Assembly: GCF_028476545.1 (NCBI RefSeq)
Contig: NW_026731827.1
Span: forward strand, 159,001 to 223,000
Direction of reading: 5' to 3'
Length of the DNA stretch: 64,000 bases
DNA from: Physella acuta
Lineage: Eukaryota > Mollusca > Gastropoda > Physidae
Positions 55,601 to 64,000 of this stretch are shown here, in pieces. The position numbers were made by a program, and so were the translations under genes. The notes below the pieces were generated by a model. It saw only the letters and a list, made by a program, of their open reading frames with translations, made no database searches and was not told the origin of the DNA. Position 1 is the first letter of the stretch. The number at the start of each line of letters is the position of its first letter.

Positions 55601-57500
55601 ATCTGTTCCAACAACTACATCATTAAAAACTACAACGTCAACTCCAAAAGCTACATCATCGATCCCAACAACAACAATTCAAACAACTACAACATCAACT
55701 AAAGCAACAACAACATCAACTAAAACAACTCTAACTACAACAACTGAAACAAAAACAACTGCAAAATCAACTACAACTACAACAGCTTTAACTACAACAT
55801 CTATAAAATCAAATCCAACTACTACAACATCTACACCATCAACTCTGGTATACCCCAACCAACCCTCGACAACTTTACTCACAACACAACCTAACTCAAC
55901 ACCCGCACCCTCATCTATCTCAACTTTGACCTTGACCTCACCGCAACCGGAGACTCCCCGGAGCGCAGAGCCTACGAATAGCTTTCCGCCAGTAGCGTAT
56001 ACTGCTGGTACGTCATCCCACTTTCTTAATAGACGCTTGCCACCCCTCAACTAACCAACCCCCTATTAACATACAGCACCCTGTATCCCTATACTCACTA
56101 CTAATCTATTGCGACAAAATGGTTGGGGAATGCGGGCTGAACTTCACAAAACACACATCATTTAAAAGATAGTTTTGGTCGTGTTTTAGTTTAGCCTTCA
56201 GCTTTTGGTGTAAGAATATAATCCGCTTAGGAACCTACGGCACAGAGCTTCGCATGAATCACTACCATTACATTTACCTCAGGGTTATAATGGTTTCATG
56301 AGACATTCTCTCGAAACAAATCTTATCATGACAAATGATCGCAGATAAAATATCCATGACAAATGATCGCAGATAAAATATCCATGACAAATGACCGCAG
56401 ATAAAATATCCATGACAAAATATCGCAAATTTCTCAGGACAAATGTATCAGGACAAACGATATCACAGACAAATTATCGCAGACTAAATACCCGACTGTG
56501 AATAACTTACAGTATTTTTAAAGATATTAGTCAATTGAATCATTCAAATTAACATATCTTGCATGCTGATTTTCATAATTAATTAAACTAAATTAAATAA
56601 CATATGACTAATTTAATTCTAATAACACTTTACTTTAAAAATATAAACATTTTTCTTAAAAGTCTAATTTTACATTAAAAATTTAAAATACTTAAATTGA
56701 TGAAAGTTAATAATAGCAAATTAATATTTAATACACATGAATGAAATATTTTTTTAATGATTTGGCCATCAGTGTAAAATCATGGTAAAAAAATTTGTAT
56801 ATGGCCTTGGTTGGGTAATCACCATTAATACTGCTTGGCTTGCATGCACACAAGAAATATAATTGACATTGACTTGCTGTCAATCAAATAAACATGTGTT
56901 ACCTAATCAATATCCTGGGATCTAGATAACTATTTAACTATCCAAGACAGTATTTGTTATTTATATTATTTTACATGATGCGGTTTTTTCTCTTTGATAT
57001 ATTTTGTTCTGGGATATTTTGTTATGGGATATTTTGTTATGGGATATTTTGTAATGGGATATTTTGTTATGGGATATTTTGTCCTGGGATATTTTGTCCT
57101 GGGATATTTTGTCCTGGGATATTTTGTCCTGGGATATTTTGTTCTGGGATATTTTGTCCTAGGGATATTTTGTCCTGGGATATTTTGTCCTGGGATATTT
57201 TGTCCTGGGATATTTTGTTATGGGATATTTTGTCCTGGGATATTTTGTCCTAGGGATATTTTGTCCTGGGATATTTTGTCATGGGATATTTTGTTATGGG
57301 ATATTTTGTCCTGGAATATATTGTCCTGGGATATTTTGTCCTTAAGCCTTTTTGTTTCGGCTATTTGGTATGAGATCATTTGTCCTGTCACCGGTGTAAC
57401 ATATTTATGATATATAAGAAAAAGTATAATGTAGGTTGATGTGGATATACGGAGTCAAGTTTTTTTTTGCAATTGACATGTAGATATGTAAAAAGCTAAT

Positions 57501-57593
<93 letters not shown>

Positions 57594-57658
57594 TAGGGGT
57601 ATGGGTATGGGTATGGGTATGTGTACGGGTACGGGTATGGGTATGGGTATGGGTATGA

Positions 57659-57714
<56 letters not shown>

Positions 57715-57717
57715 TAG

Positions 57718-57778
<61 letters not shown>

Positions 57779-57883
57779 GGTATGGGTATGGGTATTGGTA
57801 TGGGTATGGGTATGGGTATTGGTATGGGTGTGGGTGTGGGTATGGGTATGGGTATGGGTATGGGCATGGGCATGTGCATGGGC

Positions 57884-57933
<50 letters not shown>

Positions 57934-58417
57934 TGGTATGGGTGTGGGTGTGGGTGTGGGTGTGGGTGTGGGTATGGGTATGGGTATGGGTATGAGCAAC
58001 ATTACATACCAGAGCAGTGCTTACAGTGGCACTGTCATTGTATTATCAAATGATCTACCCAGACTGCCCTTCACCAACGCATGAATAGTTTGATACCAGT
58101 TTCACGTGAACAAAATATTACAATGCTTAAAACAAACAACAGCCTGAGACGAATTCACTGAAAACATTCGCTTGACCTGCCTGGCCACAGTGACCCCTGA
58201 TGGTTATGTTGTCAATAGAGCATAGATTACAATTTGTCTTTGCTTCATACATTTTGAAACCATTTTTATTACACTGCGACATCTGAATGAGTAACCTGAT
58301 AATGGTAGGGTATAGATTATGTTTAAATCTCACAGGATTTCAGCTTACTATACATTATGATTAAATTAATCGAAGTAGTTTTTAATATGTGAAAGTAGTA
58401 ATTTAAAACACACTTGC

Positions 58418-58508
<91 letters not shown>

Positions 58509-58525
58509 TACATATATACACACAC

Positions 58526-58607
<82 letters not shown>

Positions 58608-61600
58608 CCCCATATCTATTCAAATCTAATTTTAAACTTTGTATTATAGTTCCGATGTTGTATTATAGACTAATACACTTATTTAATCAATTGATTGCAT
58701 GCAACATCCATTTCTACTAATATAGTGTCATGTATTACTGTTATATTTTGTAGATTACATGTGTGTACTGAGAACTATGAAGTATGTACTATACTGACTT
58801 CTAACGTTATGCCATGCATGGAGTAGCTCACTGTATGTATGTTTGTCTATTTTGTGACAGCCTTGTTCTGTCAGCCTTTGGGTATGGCTAATCAAACGAC
58901 GGTGATTGCTGAGATGTACTGGGACGTGATGTCAATCTCCACTGGAATTACCTTGTACTTGAATGATACAGAAATGATACAATGCAATATCACAGCAAAT
59001 GGCTGCACATACACAAAATCAAATACATATTCAGTCAAGGGGTCTTCCGTAAGCATCGAATTTTTTTTTTTTAAATTTAAAATTGTATATATCTGTATTC
59101 ATTTATCTTGTGTGTTTTTGTTCCTTATCGATGAAAAATTACTAAAATACTACATTGATTTTTGTTTTAATATTCTCTAGTTCGAGATATTTAATTGGAA
59201 CCTCGGCTATGCGGTGAGTTTTGACGTAGGATTCCTAAGGGTTGAGACACTGAACTTCTCAGTGATGATAACTGCGGGGGGACAAGTGCAGAACGCCAGC
59301 TGCTCATCTGTCCATCAGAGTGGTAAATGAAACACGATTTTTTACATTGGCTAGTTTCATAAAAACATTAAATTTTAGGAGCTGGGAAACAAATAAAAAA
59401 TATTAAATGTGTAAACTGCAATAGTGGAAATGTAGGTTAAAGTTGTACACTTTGAAAGAATTAATATAATTAAGATTAGTCTAGTTTAGTAAATAATTGA
59501 ATGGCGAGACGAAATGAATAGAATACCAAAATATTCAGTAAAAAGTTGGCTGGAATTCAGGCGTAGGGTATCCGATGTGTAGCGGGAGATTTAAATCAAA
59601 TTCAACGTCATACAACACACGTGACGTATTTCAGAGCCTGTTGACGAGTGTGTGACGCAGCCTGACGTGTGTGGACACGGAGGTCAGTGCCATGATGAGA
59701 CGCTAGGGTTCACGTGTAACTGTAGACCCGGATACCAGGGACATACCTGCTCACAAAGTAGGTCGTGTGTTTATATCGCCTGTTTTATAGCTTGCCATGT
59801 TTTTTTTTTAATTGTTACAAAATGTTTAAAAGCAAAATTGGACCATATAATATACTTATACTCTCAATAAACACAAAGAAAGTAAACGAAACAAAAAAAA
59901 ACAAGACCACAACCTGTTAGCTTGACAATTTTAATTCTTTCCCTGAAACTGTAACCCTTTCAACAGATAAAAATATATCAACTAACACAGCTTTTTTTTT
60001 TTTTTGCAATTGATGCCATTAATCAGCCCCGTCCTATTTGAGTGAAGCCCTTTTTTAAACACAAAACTAAATCGTCGTCCTATAGTCATTGTTTCTTCCA
60101 GACTTTTTTCTCCGGGGGGGCACTTGAAATTTTCGGGGGGACGGGGGGGGGGGACGGGGGATCAGTAGACTTTCTTCGGGGGGGGGGGAGGGCGGAGCCT
60201 GGAAGAAACTCTCCTTATAGTACTACTCCATTAACTAACCCCCTCCTCCACCCACCCCCACCCCCACCCCCACCCCCCCCCCCTCCCGCACGCACCATCA
60301 GCATAGTTTACTATATCAAGTGTGTGACGTATTTTTAATTTGTTATCAACAGTCTATAGAGAGCTACTTGATTACTATTGTTACTGCAACAATAAGCTGT
60401 AAAATTAAATATTACATTATTTTTACTCTATGTGTTTCCCAAAATTAAATGAAATTATACGCGTCGATTAGTTTACAAGACGCCGGTCCTAACATTGAAT
60501 CATAAGGCTACGTATGTTTTGGCAAACAGTGACTTAGAGATACGGAGATCAAATTAACGCAATTTACCTTGACACAAGTAATTGAAAGCTAACCTCGGAG
60601 CTAGCTTTATTTTCTCTGACAACTTTCACACGTTGGAGTTTTGCTCATATGTGAAGGGGCGGAGGAGGGGGGGGGGGGCGGGGTGAAGTTTTTTTTAATC
60701 AATTCTTGCATAGGCCTAATACTAATGCATGGTCGCTATGTATGGTTTAAGGGCAACACAATATGTTAAAAACGCTAATGTATGTGTTAAATTAAAAGTT
60801 ATGTTAGAAACAGATAGCTTTTACACTCCCCAACCTATTTCTAAATTAAAAATAGTATGTGCATTTTAAAAAAATGTAGTTATTTAGTAAATTTAGTCCA
60901 TATAGTAATGCTTAGAGCAGGGGTTCCCAACCTTTTTTTACTCTAGAGCACATTCTAAAATATCGGTAGGGTGGCGGGCACCACCTATTTTAAATCGACA
61001 AACTCCTTCCAGAGGCGTAGCGACCCTTCCCGTCACCCGGGGACAAAACTTTCGATTTGCACCCCCCCCCCCTTCAAACTTTCGATTTCCATCCCCTTCA
61101 ACCTTTCAATAATGTTTATGAAAAAAAATTCTGTCTCTGTCAAATAGTGAGAGGCGGACACATACGAATCGTCCGGCGGGCGCCATGGCGCCCGCGGGCA
61201 CGGGGTTGGGAACCCCTGGCTTAGAGAAATACACGGTGTAATAGTGCTACATATGTTATCCTGTTCTACGCAGGCAACAACGGTGTGTACTGTGGGGTAG
61301 ACCAACTGACGATACATGTTCTGTACCACGGCCTTGATGACGTGTGCTTCACGTCATCGACCCCCATCAACTGCACCATAGCCGGGCCTGCGTGGAACAG
61401 TTCTGGTGACTACTCGGCTACTCTGCTGAACTGGAAGCACGTAGACCCCGCCACCAACTTGGCTGTGGCAGTTAACGGTTCTCACTTGGATCGTCAGCTT
61501 TGCTTAACGCCTGATTCTCTACCTGGAATAAATGAGGTGAGTTGTATTTAGGACCTTCATGGGACGGTGGGGTCAAGCGAAAGGTCACTGACCTGAAAGT

Positions 61601-64000
61601 GTCAAGGTCAAGAATTCTCGCTCTTGAATTCTTAGCACGTCTCTGAGTCTACCCAGCTCGGATAGGTACCCAACTAAAATCGGAGAAAATAAAATCGGTA
61701 GGGCCTAGAACTGACCACATTAATTCTTCAAATGCTGAAAGGAAAGGATCAGGACAACTCTGCTTCCTCTGCTTTATTGCTTTTAGAGATTCGATAGTTA
61801 TCGATTGTTGTTTAATCGCGCTATGAACTCGAGTCAGTTATGTTGTCATTGTAAGGAGATTTTTATTTTATTTTTCTTGAAAATAACCGTAATTTCCTTT
61901 TTTTAAAAGATTTAGAAACAACTGTGTATAGCAATTACTCTCTGGATTATCGCCCTTTACATTTGCAGGTTGTGTACAACATAACAAACCCAAAAGCCTC
62001 GTTTGATTTCACCTTCACCTTGACGCTGGACATCCAGTTCAACAACACACCTCCTCGGTTTAACAGTGACATGTACACAGTAGCCATCAGCAGCTACAAG
62101 AGCGTGTTGGTATATGTTAACAAATCATCAACTGTCACGTGTCTAAACAGTCCCTGTATTGAGGTCATTGACCCGGATAAAAACTCAAAACTTGGAGTCA
62201 GTTCACTAACATTATCTGTTGTCAGAAGTAAGTAGACTGCTCACTCACACACAACATTATATGTTGTTACAACTAGACTGCCCACTCACACACAACATTA
62301 TCTGTCGTTACAACTAGACTGCCCACTCACACACAACATTATATGTTGTCAGAAGTAAGTAGACCGCTCACTCACACACAACATTATATGTTGTTAGAAG
62401 TAAGTAGACTGCTCACTCACACACAACATTATCTGTCGTTACAACTAGACTGCTCACTCACACACAACATTATCTGTCGTTACAACTAGACTGCCCACTC
62501 ACACACAACATTATCTGTCGTTACAACTAGACTGCCCACTCACACACAACATTATATGTTGTCAGAAGTAAGTAGACCGCTCACTCACACACAACATTAT
62601 CTGTCGTTACAACTAGACTGCCCACTCACACACAACATTATCTGTCGTTACAACTAGACTGCCCACTCACACACAACATTATATGTTGTCAGAAGTAAGT
62701 AGACCGCTCACTCACACACAACATTATCTGTCGTTACAACTAGACTGCCCACTCACACACAACATTATCTGTTGTTAGAAGTAAGTAGACTGCTCACTCA
62801 CACACAGCATTTTCTGTCGTTAGAAGTAAGTACACTACACAAAACACCAATAGTCATTTCAAGTTGGCAAATCACACACAATATCGATGATATAGAGAGG
62901 CAAGTCTTCGACTTCTCAGGGACTTAATAAAAATACTGATAATACGTATCGAATCAATGTATTTGTATCGTCAATCCAATCCTACCCATGGCGCTAAACC
63001 TAACTCCAACCTTAAGTAGCTATGGCCCTGAACTTACCCTTACTCTAATCCTGACTAACACTAACATTGATACTGAAAGACAACAAACCATAACGGCTGA
63101 TCCCATAGCAATAACCCAAGTCTTACCATAGCCCTAACCCAAGTTCTATCATAGCCCTAACCCAAGTTCTACCATAGCCCTAACCCAAGTTCTACCATAG
63201 CCCTAACCCAAGTTCTACCATAGCCCTAACCCAAGTTCTACCATAGCCCTAACCCAAGTTCTACCATAGCCCTAACCCAAGTTCTACCATAGCCCTAACC
63301 CAAGTTCTACCATAGCCCTAACCCAAGTTCTATCATAGCCCTAACCCTAATTTCTGACTATAAAACTTAACATAAGATTACAATACCACCAACAATCTGC
63401 CACACCCAGGGGCGTAGCGAGGGGGGCGGGGGTGCGGACCGCACAGGGTGACACAATTTAGGGGGGTGACACCAAGATAAAAATAGCAAAATATATAGAG
63501 AAAAATGATAATTCCACTTACAAAATCGAAAGTTTGGGGGGGGGGGTGCAAATCGAAAGTTTGAGGTGGGGGGGGGGTGCAAATCGAAATTTTGAGGGGG
63601 GGGGGGTGCAAATCGAAAATTGAAATTTTGTCGCTACGCCTCTGGGTGTGACACCATTAAGGGATGCACCGGGTGACACCCGACCTCGCTACGCCACTGG
63701 CCACACCTATTTTTGGAAGGGTTTTTTTTTTCAGACATCGGCGATACCAATTTAAATAATACTAGATCTATATCTCATTTCAGGTAACAGTGGATCATCA
63801 AAAATATTTTTTTCAAATAACAATTCTTCTGACTCCTTTGGATATTTTTCTTTCCTCAATGCTCCATCAGAGAACGAGACATTTCAACTCACTGTAAGTA
63901 CATTCTCTTTAGCTGTTGGATTTGTAAGTAGATTATCTTTAACCATTGGATCTGTAAGTAGATTCTCTGTAACAATTGGATCTGTAAGTAGATTCTCTTG
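49444..64000 (+). CDS. Gene A: mucin-like extracellular protein with EGF and cadherin-like regions (partial, nine coding exons, runs off the window)
   Basis: Exons 49444-49606, 52921-53022, 53215-56007, 58861-59048, 59181-59322, 59635-59757, 61274-61536, 61969-62227 and 63784-63893 join with matching phases (1,1,1,0,1,1,0,1,0) to 4143 nt, 1381 codons without a stop. Order: signal peptide ([19 protein letters not shown], residues 36-54), short Thr-rich linker, a 931-codon Thr/Ser/Pro mucin region in one exon, a region of about 110 residues with several N-glycosylation sequons and cysteines, one EGF-like domain, about 88 Cys-containing residues, then cadherin-like sequence. Inference: a secreted or membrane-anchored mucin or adhesion protein; the rest of the ectodomain and any membrane anchor lie beyond base 64000. 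Most of the longer introns hold minisatellites. I do not recognise a named orthologue. Confidence 0.72.
49587..52745 (+). repeat. 49-bp minisatellite seeded on the exon 1 splice donor (about 60 copies)
   Basis: Unit is GTAAGTCTGTGTGTACATCT, then TTGTTGTCATGGTCCCAG, then TATCCAATGCCA. The last 20 or so bases equal the coding end of exon 1 and the first 29 equal the start of intron 1, so the whole junction is amplified. Copies are nearly identical; variants are a 51-bp form (TCTCATGG), shorter forms lacking TATCCAATGCC, and rare C/T or G/A changes. Almost every copy keeps a perfect GTAAGT. Open frames over the array are shadows. Confidence 0.97.
52921..53022 (+). CDS. Gene A exon 2 (linker)
   Basis: Acceptor CCTTTTTTCAAG at 52920 and donor GTAAGT at 53023; 34 codons, phase 1 in and out. 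Codes [17 protein letters not shown] and a Ser/Thr/Pro-rich end. It follows the signal peptide and opens the mature protein. Confidence 0.65.
53215..56007 (+). CDS. Gene A exon 3 (931-codon mucin region)
   Basis: Acceptor TTTATTGCAG at 53214, donor GTACGT at 56008, symmetric phase 1. The open frame is uninterrupted over 2.79 kb. Residues are dominated by Thr, Ser and Pro, as in heavily O-glycosylated mucin domains. Sub-regions: mixed Ser/Thr/Pro (53215-53640); short imperfect [11 protein letters not shown]-like repeats (53640-53915); a more acidic stretch with a 60-bp duplicated segment ([13 protein letters not shown] twice, 54506-54607); and an almost pure Thr-rich low-complexity stretch (54840-55850). 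Cysteine is nearly absent. The opposite-strand open frames (Val-rich) are complements of the ACA/ACT codons and are not genes. The annotation must end at the donor; the frame continues only to a stop at 56054. Confidence 0.82.
56320..56490 (+). repeat. 29-bp repeat (ATGACAAATGATCGCAGATA) in intron 3 of gene A
   Basis: Three good copies and two decayed ones (CAGGACAAATG...). Confidence 0.9.
57000..57350 (+). repeat. 16-bp minisatellite (GGGATATTTTGTCCTG) in intron 3 of gene A
   Basis: About 22 copies, with TTAT and TCCT variants and occasional 17-bp units (CTAGGG). Confidence 0.96.
57505..57993 (+). repeat. (TA)n then (GGGTAT)n hexanucleotide in intron 3 of gene A
   Basis: 57505-57549 TA, then GGGTAT with GGGCAT, GGGTGT and TTGGTAT variants. 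G-rich on the + strand and telomere-like in form. Confidence 0.95.
58418..58605 (+). repeat. Two long (TA)n tracts in intron 3 of gene A
   Basis: 58420-58500 and 58531-58590, split by a short CATATACACACACATATG palindrome. Confidence 0.95.
58861..59048 (+). CDS. Gene A exon 4 (glycosylated extracellular region, part 1)
   Basis: Acceptor TTTTGTGACAG at 58860, donor GTAAGC at 59049, phases 1 to 0. Codes [20 protein letters not shown] and on through [14 protein letters not shown]. Has NQT, NDT and NIT sequons and three or more cysteines, as expected outside the cell. No family recognised. Confidence 0.7.
59181..59322 (+). CDS. Gene A exon 5 (glycosylated extracellular region, part 2)
   Basis: Acceptor TATTCTCTAG at 59180, donor GTAAAT at 59323, phases 0 to 1. 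Codes [20 protein letters not shown] and on to [12 protein letters not shown], with NFS and NAS sequons. Alternating hydrophobic residues suggest beta strands continuing the fold begun in exon 4. Confidence 0.68.
59635..59757 (+). CDS. Gene A exon 6 (EGF-like domain)
   Basis: Acceptor GACGTATTTCAG at 59634, donor GTAGGT at 59758; 41 codons, symmetric phase 1, the usual gene structure of a shuffled EGF module. Codes [17 protein letters not shown], then [14 protein letters not shown]: six cysteines in EGF spacing, and a D-E at the front as in calcium-binding EGF domains. Confidence 0.9.
60087..60213 (+). mobile_element. hAT MITE family A, short copy in intron 6 of gene A
   Basis: CATTGTTTCTTCCAGACTTT ... 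GAGCCTGGAAGAAACTCTC; TSD CCTATAGT/CTTATAGT (one mismatch). Interior mostly G-runs. Confidence 0.85.
60918..61218 (+). mobile_element. hAT MITE with near-perfect 16-bp terminal repeats in intron 6 of gene A
   Basis: Ends CAGGGGTTCCCAACCT and GGTTGGGAACCCCTG; perfect TSD GCTTAGAG (60910-60917, 61219-61226). A family B fragment (CAGAGGCGTAGCGACCC at about 61010) is inserted within. Ends about 55 bases upstream of exon 7. Confidence 0.92.
61274..61536 (+). CDS. Gene A exon 7 (Cys-containing extracellular region)
   Basis: Acceptor TTCTACGCAG at 61273, donor GTGAGT at 61537, phases 1 to 0. Codes [20 protein letters not shown] and on, with cysteine residues (YCG, DVCF, NCTI, LCL) and NCT, NSS and NGS sequons. 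No family recognised; GC content is higher than in the surrounding DNA. Confidence 0.75.
61559..61775 (+). mobile_element. Diverged tRNA-derived SINE in intron 7 of gene A
   Basis: GGGACGGTGGGGTCAAGCG resembles the SINE head and CGTCTCTGAGTCTACCCAGC, then GATAGGTACCCA, matches the SINE body at 3812. Starts 23 bases after the exon 7 donor. Confidence 0.5.
61969..62227 (+). CDS. Gene A exon 8 (cadherin-like segment)
   Basis: Acceptor TTACATTTGCAG at 61968, donor GTAAGT at 62228, phases 0 to 1. Codes [20 protein letters not shown], then [20 protein letters not shown]. The latter resembles the cadherin inter-repeat pattern D.NDN.P.F followed by [16 protein letters not shown] resembles the calcium-site D.D.G.N. 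Key acidic residues are not all present, so this is called cadherin-like only. Confidence 0.7.
62182..62830 (+). repeat. Minisatellite grown from the exon 8 splice donor
   Basis: Units of about 42-45 bp contain CTCACTCACACACAACATTA, then TCTGTTGTCAGAAGTAAGTA. The coding end of exon 8 (AACATTATCTGTTGTCAGAA) is reproduced in each unit. Some units keep GTAAGT (62228, 62355, 62400, 62568, 62695 and 62781; the last copy, at 62826, also reads GTAAGT); others have a shortened GTTACAACTAGAC without a donor. Confidence 0.93.
63115..63345 (+). repeat. 23-bp repeat containing CCCTAACCC in intron 8 of gene A
   Basis: Unit AGCCCTAACCCAAGTTCTAC plus CAT; ten copies. Preceded by CCTAAC-rich sequence at 62990-63115. 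Confidence 0.94.
63407..63699 (+). mobile_element. hAT-type composite MITE, complete (293 bp), in intron 8 of gene A
   Basis: Ends CAGGGGCGTAGCGAGG and CCTCGCTACGCCACTG; perfect 8-bp TSD GCCACACC (63399-63406, 63700-63707). The interior shows three G-rich TGCAAATCGAAA units and the inner family B end GTCGCTACGCCTCTG at 63644. Lies about 80 bases before exon 9. Confidence 0.9.
63784..63893 (+). CDS. Gene A exon 9 (extracellular, continues beyond window)
   Basis: Acceptor ATCTCATTTCAG at 63783, donor GTAAGT at 63894, phases 1 to 0. Codes [18 protein letters not shown] and on to [14 protein letters not shown]. It continues the cadherin-like region (a hydrophobic-aromatic run before a FxLT end). 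Later exons lie outside the window. Confidence 0.68.
63894..64000 (+). repeat. 30-bp tandem repeat carrying the exon 9 splice donor (at least 4 copies, cut by window end)
   Basis: GTAAGTA recurs at 63894, 63924, 63954 and 63984 with a 30-bp spacing; the unit is GTAAGTAGATTCTCTTTAAC plus about ten bases. Each unit keeps a full donor. Confidence 0.9.

Noticed and set aside
53401-56050. Minus-strand Val-rich frames opposite the mucin exon
   Set aside because: Complement of Thr codons ACA/ACT; no own splice logic.
57502-58084. Frames of Pro/Ile, Tyr/Gly or Met/Gly repeats
   Set aside because: Products of the GGGTAT hexanucleotide; they lie within intron 3 of gene A.

Overview
The window looks like repeat-rich nuclear DNA of an invertebrate animal. 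I favour a mollusc, perhaps a gastropod. The grounds are GT-AG introns, a TTAGGG-type interstitial telomere-like tract, tRNA-derived SINEs, many hAT-type miniature transposons with 8-bp target-site duplications (TSDs), and a very high load of minisatellites and (TA)n tracts. The phylum is an inference; nothing here fixes the species.

Two host genes can be assembled by eye with matching splice phases throughout. Gene B (11,884-15,286, + strand, six coding exons, 226 aa) encodes a small single-pass membrane protein. It has two Shisa-type cysteine cores (CPLYCCG..YCC and CPYGCCG..CC), a transmembrane segment and a basic, proline-rich tail. Gene A (49,444 to beyond 64,000, + strand, nine coding exons visible, 1381 codons so far) encodes a large extracellular protein. 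It starts with a signal peptide, continues with a 931-codon single-exon Thr/Ser/Pro mucin region, then a glycosylated Cys-containing region, an EGF-like domain and a cadherin-like region. The gene runs off the window. A third, weaker coding signal lies on the minus strand at 10.3-10.8 kb: a short exon present in about three tandem copies, two of them with intact GTAAGT donors.

Layout: 1-11 kb, minisatellites, SINE and LINE remains, nested hAT MITEs and a foldback element carrying (TTAGGG)n. 11.9-15.6 kb, gene B. 16.7-24 kb, minisatellite arrays. 24-26.7 kb, (TA)n tracts, several hAT MITEs and a promoter-like module. 26.8-31.6 kb, two large arrays. 32-36.5 kb, SINEs and a 1.39-kb hAT-like element inside a minisatellite. 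37-47.4 kb, six further arrays. 49.4-64 kb, gene A with arrays in most of its longer introns.

The most unusual observation is that minisatellites have grown from 5' splice sites at four exon-intron junctions in the two genes. The repeat unit carries GTAAG(T/A), and in three cases the last coding bases of the exon as well. The largest (49,587-52,745) holds about 60 copies of a 49-bp unit and so presents dozens of identical strong donor sites, each preceded by a possible CAG acceptor and a 12-nt potential microexon.
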